A stretch of DNA of 64,000 nucleotides. It comes from Algicoccus sp048820935. GTDB taxonomy: Bacteria; Pseudomonadota; Gammaproteobacteria; Burkholderiales; Burkholderiaceae_B. Where the stretch lies: the NCBI RefSeq assembly GCF_048820935.1, contig NZ_JBMERD010000009.1:1-64000 (forward strand), written 5' to 3'. Positions 8,831 to 18,241 of the stretch are shown here, in pieces. Within the stretch, counting starts at the first letter, position 1; each line of letters starts with the position of its first letter. The position numbers and the translations under genes are program-made. Under the pieces are notes generated by a model. That model searched no databases. It saw only the letters and a list, made by a program, of their open reading frames with translations, and had not been told where the DNA came from.

Positions 8831-9617
8831 CAGAATCACCCGACTTACCCGACTCTCCAGAATCACCTGTAAGAGGCGTTTGCAAGTTCTCCAGCGTATG
8901 CCGATCGACTTCCTTTAACTGACCATCAACCATGCTGAGCACCCGATCGGTACGGGCGGCCAATGCCAGATCATGCGTCACAATCACAATGGCCAAACCC
9001 CGCTCACGTTGAACTTTACGTAAAAGCGCAAACATGTTTTGTGCGGTCTGTCGGTCCAGATTACCTGTAGGCTCATCCGCAAGCACACATCGAGGTTCAC
9101 TCACAAGCGCTCTGGCCAGGGCAACCCGCTGACGTTCACCCCCAGACAATTGACCTGGAAAGTGCGTCACCCGTTCACCTAGCCCCATATCCTCTAAAAG
9201 AACCCGAGCTTTTTGACGAGCTTTTTCGCGGCTCATATTGCGAATAACAAGCGGCATCGCCACATTATCCAACGCGTTAAATTCACCCAACAAATGGTGA
9301 AATTGGTACACAAACCCGAGTTGTGCATTGCGAATCGCACTGCGTTGCGTCTCGCGCATGCGGGCTGTGGATTGCCCACCGACTTGCACCTCACCTTCAT
9401 CGGGTCTATCTAACAGACCCAGACAATGCAGCAAAGTGCTTTTACCTGAGCCAGAAGCCCCAACAATAGACACCATTTCACCGGCATGCACCCGCAAACT
9501 GACCTGACGCAGCACATGAATTTGTTGCCCGCCTTCCCGAAAGTAGCGATTCAGATCAATCGCTTCCAGTACGACATCGGATGAATTTCTCATAGCAAAT
9601 TGTTCACTCTCAGTCAT
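8805..9617 (-). CDS. lolD: Lipoprotein-releasing ABC transporter ATPase LolD
   Basis: The ATPase of the LolCDE complex that extracts outer-membrane lipoproteins from the inner membrane and hands them to LolA. Walker A GASGSGKST, Q-loop in YQFHHLLGEF, signature LSGGERQRVALARAL, Walker B VLADEPTGNLD and H-loop VTHD are all present. The start is ATG 9615-9617 (MTESEQF), overlapping the lolC stop by 8 bases; an upstream start at 9653 lies inside lolC. An odd C-terminal tail of about 20 Gly/Ser/Asp/Glu residues follows the ATPase domain and ends in overlap with tatD. Confidence 0.94.
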   Translation of the reverse strand: MTESEQFAMRNSSDVVLEAIDLNRYFREGGQQIHVLRQVSLRVHAGEMVSIVGASGSGKSTLLHCLGLLDRPDEGEVQVGGQSTARMRETQRSAIRNAQLGFVYQFHHLLGEFNALDNVAMPLVIRNMSREKARQKARVLLEDMGLGERVTHFPGQLSGGERQRVALARALVSEPRCVLADEPTGNLDRQTAQNMFALLRKVQRERGLAIVIVTHDLALAARTDRVLSMVDGQLKEVDRHTLENLQTPLTGDSGESGKSGDSDENSATTH

Positions 9618-10887
9618 AACGCAACACTTGGGCAGGTTCAACACGCGATGCACGCCAGCTTGGGTACAGGGTGGCCAATAGTGACAACACCATGGAAGTT
9701 ACCCCGATTGTCACAATGTCAGATGACCGTGGATCCGATGGCAATGCGGAAATAAAGTAAATCTCTTGTGGCAAGAACTGCACCCCTAAAAGTCCTTCTA
9801 GCGCAGGCACAATCACATCCACATTAAATGCAATCAAGCAGCCGCCCAAGACCCCAACCAAGGTTCCGAGTAAGCCAATTAATGCACCTTGAATCAGAAA
9901 AATCCGTGCAATCCGGGCGGGCGTTGCTCCAAAGCTTCGCAAAATTGCAATGTCGGCTTGCTTGTCTTTGACAGCCATGACCTGTGAGGACAGCAAATTA
10001 AATGCAGCAACCGCCACAATAAGCGCCAGAATAATAAACATCATGCGTTTTTCTGTTTGAACGGCAGCAAACCAGTTGCGGTTGTTTCTTGTCCAGTCCG
10101 CGACAAAAATCTGTCCACGCAACATCATTTGCAGCTCTTGCGCAATACGCTGCACATCATACATATCGTTGACTTTAAGTCGAACACCCGCTGAGCCCGT
10201 GTCACGGAACAGGCGTGCCGCATCTTGTGCTTGGGCAAAGATCAACGAACTGTCATATTCATAATGCCCAGATCGATATAGTCCGACCACCGTGAATTGA
10301 CGCATCCGGGGAGCAAATCCAGCCGGCGTCACACTGCCTTGTGGCGCCAGAATCATGACGTTATCGCCCACATCAACATTTAAAATTGAGGCCAGCGTAC
10401 TGCCAATGACGAGACCAAATCCATCAGGCTTCAGATCTGACAATGAGCCTTCAATCATTTGATCAGCCAGTTCTGAAACCTGCGCTTCCTCGCTAGGCTC
10501 CACGCCGCGCAACTGCACGCCCCGTAGAACCTGCCCTCGCATGACAATGGCCGGTGCCGACACAAAAGGCGCAGCACTCACCACATCAGGATGTGCTTTA
10601 GCCTCTTCTGACAGCGTCTCAAAAAGATCCAAAGTTGCCTGAGGTGTTTGTCCAGGTACAAACAACTCAATATGCGGCAAAACAGACAACATGCGATCGC
10701 GCACGTCTCGCTGAAAACCATTCATGACCGACAAGACCACAATCAGGGCAGCCACGCCAAGCGCAATCCCCACCATGGACATCAGGGCCACAAACGAGAC
10801 AAACCGATCCCGACCACTGGCCGCAGCGCGCTTGCCGCCCAGACCGGCATAACGTGTTCCAAGCCAGAGTTCAAATGCAAGCTTCAT
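9610..10887 (-). CDS. lolC: Lipoprotein-releasing system permease, LolC/LolE family
   Basis: Transmembrane partner of LolD: an N-terminal helix (VSFVALMSMVGIALGVAALI), a large periplasmic domain (about residues 50-260) and three C-terminal helices with the FtsX/MacB-like fold. The start at ATG 10885-10887 (MKLAFELWLGTRYAG) matches the conserved family N-terminus and has a purine-rich GGAAA upstream; an in-frame ATG at 10926 would add 13 residues. Only one permease gene is present beside lolD, so the complex is probably a homodimeric LolF-type arrangement, as reported for some bacteria, unless a second gene lies elsewhere. It is first in the lolC-lolD-tatD-comEC series. Confidence 0.9.
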   Translation of the reverse strand: MKLAFELWLGTRYAGLGGKRAAASGRDRFVSFVALMSMVGIALGVAALIVVLSVMNGFQRDVRDRMLSVLPHIELFVPGQTPQATLDLFETLSEEAKAHPDVVSAAPFVSAPAIVMRGQVLRGVQLRGVEPSEEAQVSELADQMIEGSLSDLKPDGFGLVIGSTLASILNVDVGDNVMILAPQGSVTPAGFAPRMRQFTVVGLYRSGHYEYDSSLIFAQAQDAARLFRDTGSAGVRLKVNDMYDVQRIAQELQMMLRGQIFVADWTRNNRNWFAAVQTEKRMMFIILALIVAVAAFNLLSSQVMAVKDKQADIAILRSFGATPARIARIFLIQGALIGLLGTLVGVLGGCLIAFNVDVIVPALEGLLGVQFLPQEIYFISALPSDPRSSDIVTIGVTSMVLSLLATLYPSWRASRVEPAQVLRYD

Positions 10888-11101
10888 TGTTTTTTTCCAT
10901 AGCATCCTTGACTGAGGCTCAGACATTCTTTTTTAGACAAGCGCCCGAATACCCACAACCAACCTCTTTATTCTGAGTGTTTTCTCAGCATCATGGGTCA
11001 TTATGGCACTTTGCAGCAATTCACAGTACGGTAGAACCGTACAATTGATCTCTTATTTTCCGAAATCATCTCGGATACCAATTTGTAACTAACACTAAAT
11101 C

Positions 11102-12145
11102 ATGCCCGCTTCCAACTGGATTGTTCCCGACGCCCTGCCCCCCAATCATCTAGCCAACTCACTGAGTCAGGCTTTGCAATCCACACACACGTCGCTGGCA
11201 CAACAACTCGATGCCATTCTGTCCCGATACCGTGTGGAGATTTTAGACAGTGCCTGTAGTGATTTTGGCTGCACACCCGCGCAGCGCGTTCGCCTAGAAA
11301 ACCTAGGACTGACACAAGCATTAAGCCCAAGCGAAGCGACCTTACCGATCGGCAGTGCACATGCTGCCTTAGAAGCACAACAGACTGACCAGTCTCAAGC
11401 AATCTGGGTTGCGCAAGCCTGTAGCGCGATTGTATCGTTCCAAGGCACTCTCTTAGTCGAACAGGCTCGCCTGCAGGCATCATCACAGGAATTACAGGCC
11501 TTAGCCGATAGTCTGACGGAACTCGATCTTAGCAACACCTACGGGATTGAGCTGCAATCCTTTAAGCCTGGTTTTTGGCAAGTCAGTGGACAGATTCCGT
11601 CTGAACGCGATTCAAAAGATGCTTGGTTACCTACTCTACAAAGCGTGCAAGACCAAGAAGCCAGCGATGCTTGGCCAACGGCCGAAATCTGGCGAATCTG
11701 GCGACAGTGCGTCAATGAAATTCAAATGCACTGGCACACACACCCCGTCAATCAAAAAAGGCAAGCTGAAGGCCTTCCAGTCATTAACACGTTATGGCTC
11801 TCGGGAGGCGCTCGAGGCTGGACGCCACAACCCAACGCAGATGCACAATGGTTTGAGACCTTCCAGCAACATGCAAGCCATGGGCTTTGGTCTGAATGGC
11901 TCAAGGACTGGCAAACATTGGTCACGCAGTGGCATACACACATCTTTGAGATCAAACAGCCTCAGCCAACTGTGACCTTCACCGGTGAAGATCGCATTAT
12001 TCGTCTCACACCAGGCAAACCGTCCGTCAAAAAACTATCATTGGGCGCAAAGATTCAAAAACTCTTTTCTCGCTCAACACCAACCAATTCGCGCGCTGGT
12101 GCTGCGCAAACCCCTGAATGGAGAAACTGGTGGAACCCGTTGTAA
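11102..12145 (+). CDS. Uncharacterised protein, RpfE-like, upstream of recJ
   Basis: 347 residues, no signal peptide or membrane helix, with a Trp-rich C-terminal half. A distinctive segment NTLWLSGGARGW lies near residue 230, followed by more aromatic sequence and a basic tail. It begins 215 bp from the divergent lolC and overlaps the recJ start by 28 bp. In Xanthomonas the regulator gene rpfE lies in a cluster with recJ, prfB and lysS, and this gene holds the same position, so I call it RpfE-like from synteny and the WLSGG segment. Betaproteobacterial relatives have also been annotated as phosphoglycerate-mutase-like. The biochemical function is unknown. There is no strong ribosome site before the ATG. 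Confidence 0.6.
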   Translation: MPASNWIVPDALPPNHLANSLSQALQSTHTSLAQQLDAILSRYRVEILDSACSDFGCTPAQRVRLENLGLTQALSPSEATLPIGSAHAALEAQQTDQSQAIWVAQACSAIVSFQGTLLVEQARLQASSQELQALADSLTELDLSNTYGIELQSFKPGFWQVSGQIPSERDSKDAWLPTLQSVQDQEASDAWPTAEIWRIWRQCVNEIQMHWHTHPVNQKRQAEGLPVINTLWLSGGARGWTPQPNADAQWFETFQQHASHGLWSEWLKDWQTLVTQWHTHIFEIKQPQPTVTFTGEDRIIRLTPGKPSVKKLSLGAKIQKLFSRSTPTNSRAGAAQTPEWRNWWNPL

Positions 12146-13851
12146 CTCGTGTTCGCACGGTCCCTGAAACCGTTGCACAACATTTAACGTCTCAAGGCAT
12201 GAACCCGTTGCTAGCCCGTCTCATGGCCGCTCGGGGCGTCACAGACATTTCACAGACTTCGACTCAGTGGCAGCATCTCATCAACCCCGCATCGCTCACA
12301 CAGGTTGATCTTGCAGCACGCGAGCTGGCCGATGCCATCGAACAACAAAAACGGTTACTAATCGTGGCCGACTACGATTGCGATGGTGCAACCGCTTGTG
12401 CAGTGGCCATCCGTGGTTTAAGAGCCATGGGAGCGCAAGTCGATTATTTTGTGCCTAATCGATTTGAGACAGGATATGGCTTATCACCTGATGTGGTGCA
12501 ACTGGCTTTAAATCATCGAGCCGGACGCCCAGATCTTCTCATCACAGTCGATAACGGCATTGCCAGTGTCGAAGGTGTTGAAGCCGCACATGCGCATGGC
12601 CTGGAAGTAATTGTGACAGACCATCACTTGCCTGGCGATACGCTACCGCAAGCATTGGCCATTGTGAATCCCAACCAACCAAACTGTGGCTTTGAATCTA
12701 AAAACTTGGCAGGTGTGGGTGTCATCTTTTATGTCTTGATGGCATTGCGCCGTGAAATGCGCGATCGCGGGCACTGGAAAACTCGACCCGAACCACGCCT
12801 AGATGCCTTAATCGATTTAGTTGCACTTGGCACCGTGGCTGATGTGGTGCGACTCGATGCCAACAATCGGTTGTTGGTTGCACGTGGCCTAGAGCGAATT
12901 CGTCAAGGACAAATGCAAGAAGGGATTCGTGCCCTTTTTGCTGTCAGTGGACGTGATCCAGCCAATGCCAATTCGTTTGATCTGGGCTTTACCGTGGGAC
13001 CACGCATCAACGCAGCCGGACGATTGGATGACATGGGCATCGGTATTGAGTGTCTGATCACTGATGATCCGACCGAAGCGCTCAGGCTGGCACGTGAGCT
13101 TGACGACATCAACCGAGCACGTCGTGAAATAGAAACCACAATGAAAGCGCAAGCCATTGAAGCACTCGAAGACATGGATGTCATTGAACAAGGTGCCCCC
13201 GCATTGTGCGTCTTTCATCCAGACTGGCATCAAGGGGTTGTGGGTCTTGTGGCATCACGCTTAAAAGAAACCTACTACCGCCCTGTCATTGCCTTTGCCC
13301 CTGCGGATGACGGCGATTTACGAGGCTCTGGTCGATCTATTCCCGACGTGCACTTGCGTGACGTTTTGGATCTGGTCTCTAAACGCCATCCTGGCCTAAT
13401 TCTCAAATTTGGTGGCCACGCCATGGCCGCAGGTTTAACTTTGGACCCTGATGGCTTAGATCTCTTCGAAGAAGCTTTATCAGACGCCATTGTCGATATG
13501 ACTGGCCAAACCACGTTTGAGCCTGTGATTGAAACCGACGGCTCACTGCCTTCGGCATGGGCCAATGTGCAATCAGCCACCATGCTTGCCAACCAAGTCT
13601 GGGGAGCGGGATTTTTACCCCCCGTATTTCAGGATCGGTTTCGCGTCGTTTCGCAGCGACTGGTTGGTGAAAAACACATGAAGCTCGTCTTACAACGGGA
13701 TCAACAGCGTTTTGATGGGATTTGGTTTAATCGTGAGCTGCCGTTAGACGCAGACGTTGAAGTCGTCTACCGAATTGCTCCCAATATCTGGCAATCACGT
13801 ATCTCACTACAACTCATTGTCGAAACAGCTTGGTCGAGTGGGCTAGAATAG
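12118..13851 (+). CDS. recJ: Single-stranded-DNA-specific exonuclease RecJ
   Basis: A 5'-3' single-strand exonuclease of recombination, mismatch and base-excision repair. 577 residues, the usual length. DHH-family motifs in order: motif I DYDCDGATA (about residue 82), VTVDN/ITVDNG, the DHH motif VTDHHLPGD (about residue 165), LGTVADVV, then the DHHA1 domain with FGGHAMAAG, and a C-terminal OB-like domain. The ATG at 12118 overlaps the preceding gene's end by 28 bp, indicating coupling. prfB follows 40 bp downstream, the same recJ-prfB-lysS order seen in many proteobacteria. Confidence 0.95.
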   Translation: MEKLVEPVVTRVRTVPETVAQHLTSQGMNPLLARLMAARGVTDISQTSTQWQHLINPASLTQVDLAARELADAIEQQKRLLIVADYDCDGATACAVAIRGLRAMGAQVDYFVPNRFETGYGLSPDVVQLALNHRAGRPDLLITVDNGIASVEGVEAAHAHGLEVIVTDHHLPGDTLPQALAIVNPNQPNCGFESKNLAGVGVIFYVLMALRREMRDRGHWKTRPEPRLDALIDLVALGTVADVVRLDANNRLLVARGLERIRQGQMQEGIRALFAVSGRDPANANSFDLGFTVGPRINAAGRLDDMGIGIECLITDDPTEALRLARELDDINRARREIETTMKAQAIEALEDMDVIEQGAPALCVFHPDWHQGVVGLVASRLKETYYRPVIAFAPADDGDLRGSGRSIPDVHLRDVLDLVSKRHPGLILKFGGHAMAAGLTLDPDGLDLFEEALSDAIVDMTGQTTFEPVIETDGSLPSAWANVQSATMLANQVWGAGFLPPVFQDRFRVVSQRLVGEKHMKLVLQRDQQRFDGIWFNRELPLDADVEVVYRIAPNIWQSRISLQLIVETAWSSGLE

Positions 13852-13891
13852 GAGGTTACGACAGAATTATTCAAGCAGGAAAGTAAAAATC

Positions 13892-14996
13892 ATGGAAGCA
13901 GAACGCCAAAACGCCCTGTCCGCTCGTCTATCGGACTATCAGGAAAGAGAACTCTCCGCTCGGAGGTATCTTTGACTACGATGAAAAAGCACACCGCTTA
14001 GAAGTCGTCAATGCCGAGATGGAAGATCCTTCCATCTGGGAAAATCCCGAGCATGCCCAAGCGCTTGGACGAGAAAAGAAAAACCTTGAAAATGTCGTTT
14101 TGACACTCAACGAACTCGGACAGTCTATTCAGGACGCACTCGATCTGTTTGAGCTTGCACAAATGGAGTCCGACGACGAAACGCTGCTGGCCATTGAAGC
14201 CGATGCCGATCAATTCCAAGAAGTCTTAGAAAACTTGGAATTCCGTCGCATGTTCTCCAACCCTGCCGACCCACTGAATTGCTTTATTGACATTCAAGCC
14301 GGTGCAGGTGGAACCGAAGCGCAAGACTGGGCGTCAATGCTCTTGCGTCAGTACTTGCGATATTGCGAACACAAAGATTTCAAAACCGAAGTCCTTGAAG
14401 AGTCCGAAGGTGATGTGGCGGGTATTAAATCGGCGACCATTAAAGTCGAAGGCGAATACGCTTACGGGCATTTGCGAACCGAAACTGGCGTACATCGCCT
14501 AGTCAGAAAAAGTCCATTTGACTCTTCAGGTGGTCGACACACCTCGTTTTCTAGTGTGTTTGTCTATCCTCAGGTTGATGATTCAATCGAAGTGGACATC
14601 AATCCAGCCGATTTGCGCATCGATACTTACCGCGCTAGTGGCGCCGGTGGTCAGCACGTGAACAAAACCGACTCGGCCGTTCGTATTACGCACATGCCAT
14701 CGGGCATTGTGGTGCAGTGTCAGAACGATCGTTCTCAGCACCGCAACCGGGCTGAAGCCATGGATATGTTGCGCTCACGCCTGTATGAATTAGAAATTCG
14801 CAATCGCATGGCCGAACAACAAAAGATGGAAGACTCAAAAACCGATGTGGGTTGGGGTCACCAGATTCGTTCTTATGTGTTGGATCAGAGCCGTATTAAA
14901 GATTTACGCACATCAGTCGAAATTTCAAACACACAAAAAGTGCTCGATGGCGATCTGGATCCCTTTATCCAAGCCAGTCTAAAGCACGGTCTGTAA
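13892..14996 (+). CDS. prfB: Peptide chain release factor 2 (programmed +1 frameshift)
   Basis: RF2 reads UGA and UAA stop codons. The gene starts at ATG 13892 (MEAERQNALSARLSDYQ), reads 27 codons to an in-frame TGA at 13973-13975, then shifts +1 at CTT-TGA-C and continues from GAC at 13974 to the stop at 14996, giving about 367 residues, as for E. coli RF2. The GGQ loop is in ASGAGGQHVNKTDSA, and the stop-recognition segment RKSPFDSSGG is the SPF motif of RF2. The upstream Shine-Dalgarno-like CGGAGG directly before TATCTTTGA is the normal stimulator. Low RF2 raises shifting, giving autoregulation. It is not a pseudogene. Confidence 0.95.
13961..13976 (+). promoter_or_regulatory. prfB programmed +1 frameshift site
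   Basis: CGGAGGTATCTTTGAC combines an internal Shine-Dalgarno-like element (GGAGG), the slippery CTT codon and an in-frame TGA followed by C. This is the classical RF2 autoregulatory site. The base after TGA is C, the weak termination context found in the known examples. Confidence 0.95.
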
Positions 14997-15006
14997 GGAG
15001 ACATTC

Positions 15007-15759
15007 ATGGCAACATCCGAAATCACGACTATTTTGTCAGGTGTCTCACGAGGCATCGGACGTGCAATGGCTGAGCAACTGGCCCGTTCTGGACAACGCG
15101 TGATTGCGCTAAGCCGTAATAGCGTGCCAGAACTCCAGGAAATTGCCAAAGCCAACCAAACTGATTGGAATGAATTGCTAGTTGATTTATCCGATCGCAA
15201 TCAGACTGATGAAGCTGGCCAAGCCCTTAAAGCCATGCTGAAAGACGTCAAAAATGCGCGCATTATTTTAAATGCGGGTATTGTCATGCCGATTGTCCCG
15301 GCCGACCATCTGACAAATCTTGATGAAATTGCAGCCGCCTTTGATATCAACATCGTGGCACCAATTTATCTGACAGGCTGCTTCTTACAAGGTACACAAC
15401 AAGCAGCGGACCGTCGCATCATGATTATTTCTTCAGGTGCAGGCCGAAACGCCTCCAAAAGCTGGAGCGTTTATTGTGCGACTAAAGCCGCTGTGGACCG
15501 CTTTTCTGAAGCAGTTCACATTGAAGAGCACCCCAATGTGCGTATTAGTGCAGTTGCTCCAGGGATTGTCGACACACCCATGCAGGAAACAATCCGTGGC
15601 ACTGATGAAAGCTTATTTCCAAATCGTGAGAAGTTTCAGAATTTCTACAGCCAAGGTCAACTGGCATCCGCGACTGAAACAGCTGACAAACTTTTAAACC
15701 TTCTCAACCGAGACGACTACGGCAGCACAGTCCTTGATGACGTACGCCAATACACTTAA
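15007..15759 (+). CDS. SDR family NAD(P)-dependent oxidoreductase
   Basis: 250 residues of the classical short-chain dehydrogenase/reductase fold. The cofactor motif is LSGVSRGIGRAMA (residues 10-22), the structural ILNAG motif follows at about 90, the catalytic Ser lies in IISSGAG, and the active-site Tyr/Lys in YCATKAA. The Arg in ALSR after beta-2 suggests NADP preference. The C-terminus resembles the benzil reductase/sepiapterin-reductase-like branch (VAPGIVDTPMQ), but the substrate is not predictable. AAGGAG lies 7 bases before the ATG. It sits between prfB and lysS, with only 5 bp to lysS, so it is co-transcribed with the translation genes; this insertion is not part of the common prfB-lysS pair. 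Confidence 0.85.
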   Translation: MATSEITTILSGVSRGIGRAMAEQLARSGQRVIALSRNSVPELQEIAKANQTDWNELLVDLSDRNQTDEAGQALKAMLKDVKNARIILNAGIVMPIVPADHLTNLDEIAAAFDINIVAPIYLTGCFLQGTQQAADRRIMIISSGAGRNASKSWSVYCATKAAVDRFSEAVHIEEHPNVRISAVAPGIVDTPMQETIRGTDESLFPNREKFQNFYSQGQLASATETADKLLNLLNRDDYGSTVLDDVRQYT

Positions 15760-15764
15760 AAAAC

Positions 15765-17276
15765 ATGAACGATCAAACACCTCAAGAAGAAAACCATCTC
15801 ATTGCTGAACGTCGTCAAAAACTTCAGCAGCTTCGTCAAGATGGGATTGCCTATCCGAATGATTTCAAGCCGACGGATCACGCACAGGACTTACACACAA
15901 AGTACGGCGAACTCGACAAACCAACGCTCGAGTCACAAGAACAAACAGCCTGTGTCGCTGGTCGAATGATGCTTAAACGCGTCATGGGTAAAGCCAGCTT
16001 TGCGACTTTACAAGATGGCAGTGGACGCATCCAGATTTATCTTGATCGCAAGACGCTTGGTGAAGAACTCTATGAGTCTTTTAAGCATTGGGATCTGGGT
16101 GACATTCTGGGCGTCAATGGCACAATCTTTAAAACTAATAAAGGTGAGCTCTCCATTCACGCCACTAGCGTGCGTTTGTTGAGCAAATCGCTACGGCCTT
16201 TACCGGATAAATTTCACGGACTAGCCGATCAAGAACTGCGCTACCGTCAACGTTATGTGGATTTGATCACCACAGAACAGACACGTCAGACATTTTTACA
16301 GCGTAGCAAAGCCATTGGGGCCGTGCGACAAATCATGGAAGCGCATCAATTCCTCGAAGTCGAAACACCCATGCTGCAAGTGATTCCAGGTGGTGCGGCG
16401 GCTAAACCGTTTGTGACCCATCACAATGCGCTTGATATGCCCATGTACTTGCGCATTGCACCTGAGCTCTACCTCAAGCGTTTAATTGTGGGCGGCTTTG
16501 AGCGAGTCTTTGAAATCAACCGTAACTTCCGTAATGAAGGGGTGAGTCCACGACACAATCCTGAATTTACAATGATGGAATTTTATGCAGCCTATACAGA
16601 ATATCACTGGCTGATGGATTTCACAGAAGCACTCATTCGTGAAGTTGCCATTCGCACGACAGGTAGTGCCACCCTCAGCTATCAAGAAAAAATACTGGAT
16701 TTTGCGCAACCGTTTAAACGTTTAACGATTGTGCAAGCCATTCAGGCCCATGCACCGCAATACACAGATGCACAACTGCAAGACACTGAGTTCCTTAAAG
16801 CAGAATTGCAAAAGCTTGGCATCAATGTTCAAGCACCAGAATACACCAACGCCGCTCTGGGCACTTGGCAACTCGTGCTCTTTGAAGAAGTCGCTGAAGC
16901 CAAATTGTGGGAGCCGACCTTTATTATCGACTACCCCGTCGAAGTCTCTCCACTTGCTCGTGCATCTGACACAACGCCTGGCATTACAGAACGATTCGAG
17001 TTGTTCATTGCAGGCCGCGAACTCGCCAACGGTTTTTCTGAGTTAAACGACCCAGAAGATCAAGCAGAACGATTTTCTGCACAAGTGTTGGCTAAAGATG
17101 CTGGTGACGAAGAAGCGATGTATTACGACGAGGACTACATCCAAGCACTTGAATACGGCATGCCTCCAACAGGCGGTTGCGGTATTGGGATCGACCGACT
17201 CGTAATGTTATTGACTGACAGTGCCAGCATTCGAGATGTGATTTTGTTTCCTCACATGAGACGCCAAAGCAACTGA
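15765..17276 (+). CDS. lysS: Lysyl-tRNA synthetase, class II
   Basis: Charges tRNA-Lys. 503 residues, typical of bacterial LysS. An N-terminal OB-fold anticodon-binding domain (about residues 55-160, VAGRMMLKRVMGKASF) is followed by the class II catalytic core: motif 1 in the FLEVETPMLQ region, motif 2 FEINRNFRNEG and motif 3 GCGIGIDRLVMLL. The start is 5 bp after the SDR stop with no clear ribosome site, so translation is probably coupled. A strong stem-loop terminator follows about 20 bp after the stop. Confidence 0.96.
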   Translation: MNDQTPQEENHLIAERRQKLQQLRQDGIAYPNDFKPTDHAQDLHTKYGELDKPTLESQEQTACVAGRMMLKRVMGKASFATLQDGSGRIQIYLDRKTLGEELYESFKHWDLGDILGVNGTIFKTNKGELSIHATSVRLLSKSLRPLPDKFHGLADQELRYRQRYVDLITTEQTRQTFLQRSKAIGAVRQIMEAHQFLEVETPMLQVIPGGAAAKPFVTHHNALDMPMYLRIAPELYLKRLIVGGFERVFEINRNFRNEGVSPRHNPEFTMMEFYAAYTEYHWLMDFTEALIREVAIRTTGSATLSYQEKILDFAQPFKRLTIVQAIQAHAPQYTDAQLQDTEFLKAELQKLGINVQAPEYTNAALGTWQLVLFEEVAEAKLWEPTFIIDYPVEVSPLARASDTTPGITERFELFIAGRELANGFSELNDPEDQAERFSAQVLAKDAGDEEAMYYDEDYIQALEYGMPPTGGCGIGIDRLVMLLTDSASIRDVILFPHMRRQSN

Positions 17277-17297
17277 TCACTTATCAGCAATAGTCAT

Positions 17298-17340
17298 AAA
17301 AAACGGTGCAAAACTCATTCCAGAGTCTGCACCGTTTTTT
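17298..17340. terminator. Bidirectional intrinsic terminator after lysS
   Basis: A perfect 13-bp inverted repeat, AAAAAACGGTGCA (17298-17310) and TGCACCGTTTTTT (17328-17340), with a 17-base loop. The A and T runs at both ends make it work in both directions, serving rightward lysS and the leftward hydroxypyruvate isomerase-like gene that ends at 17378. Confidence 0.9.
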
Positions 17341-17377
17341 ACGTTCATCGCCTCACCATGGCTTTACACAATCATTG

Positions 17378-18178
17378 TCAAAGTGACACATCCAGAGCTT
17401 GTGTCCAGCGCTGCACTTCCTGTTGCACATTTTCTTGCGCACAGTATTCACAACCAACCCAGCCGCGATACTCTAACAAAGTCAATGCTTCAAACACCGC
17501 TTCATAGCGTATCTCGCCCCGATCGGGTGCTTGACGCTCAGGTACACTCGCAATCTGAATATGGCCAATCTGCGGCATCAAAGCACGCAAACGATTCAAT
17601 ACGTTGCCCTGCCCCATACCCACATGGTAGACATCAAACATCAGACGGATGTTGTCACGTCCACAGGCTTCAATCATGGAATACGCAGCTTCTTGTGTGT
17701 GATAGAAATAATCTGGACGATCATAGGGATTCATGGCTTCCAAAAGCAAAGTCATTTCTTCGCCTTGGATAAGGTCACTCGCCCAGCACAGGTTCTCCAC
17801 AAAACAATCGTGAGATTGTTCGGCTTCACCTGATCGCCCAGGCAGTACATGAATCATGCTTGCATTGGCTTGGCGTGCCCAATCCAGCGTCTTTTGAAAG
17901 CTTTGTCTAAATTCAGCCTGACGACCCACTTGCGCAGCCAACCCCAAATCACCCGTAGCCTGATTGCCTTGAGGTGTGTTGACACTCAAGAGCGTCAGAT
18001 TCAGATCTCGACACACCTTGGCAACCTGTGTGGGTGACACATCATAAGGCCAATGCATCTCAACACCCTGAAACCCAGCGTCATGTGCGCATTGCAAACG
18101 ATCTAAAAGTGGCAAGTCATGCCACAGAAATCCAAGATTTGCAGAAAGTCGCCAAGTCGATTGTTGTTTGTGATGCAT
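17378..18178 (-). CDS. Hydroxypyruvate isomerase-like TIM-barrel protein
   Basis: About 266 residues, an AP-endonuclease-2-type TIM barrel. Recognisable segments are RLSANLGFLWHD at the N-terminus, GFQGVEMHWPYD, a Glu in LLLEAMNPYDRP, MFDVYHVGMGQG and HIQIASVPERQAPDRGEI, all characteristic of the hydroxypyruvate isomerase / 2-oxo-tetronate isomerase (Hyi/OtnI) family. The start is ATG 18176-18178, with GAGAGG close upstream; a GTG seven codons earlier is poorer. It lies 63 bp downstream of an HpcH-type aldolase in the same direction, suggesting a small pathway for C3-C4 sugar acids. The precise substrate is not assignable. Confidence 0.82.
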   Translation of the reverse strand: MHHKQQSTWRLSANLGFLWHDLPLLDRLQCAHDAGFQGVEMHWPYDVSPTQVAKVCRDLNLTLLSVNTPQGNQATGDLGLAAQVGRQAEFRQSFQKTLDWARQANASMIHVLPGRSGEAEQSHDCFVENLCWASDLIQGEEMTLLLEAMNPYDRPDYFYHTQEAAYSMIEACGRDNIRLMFDVYHVGMGQGNVLNRLRALMPQIGHIQIASVPERQAPDRGEIRYEAVFEALTLLEYRGWVGCEYCAQENVQQEVQRWTQALDVSL

Positions 18179-18241
18179 AGTCCTCTCACCTGTTAACACT
18201 ACAAAACCAATGTTGAAGCCCAGATGAGCCTCAAACTCGAT

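Noticed and set aside
13961..13976. In-frame stop in prfB suggesting a pseudogene or sequencing error
   Set aside because: It is the classical RF2 programmed +1 frameshift with its Shine-Dalgarno-like stimulator, and both halves are conserved.
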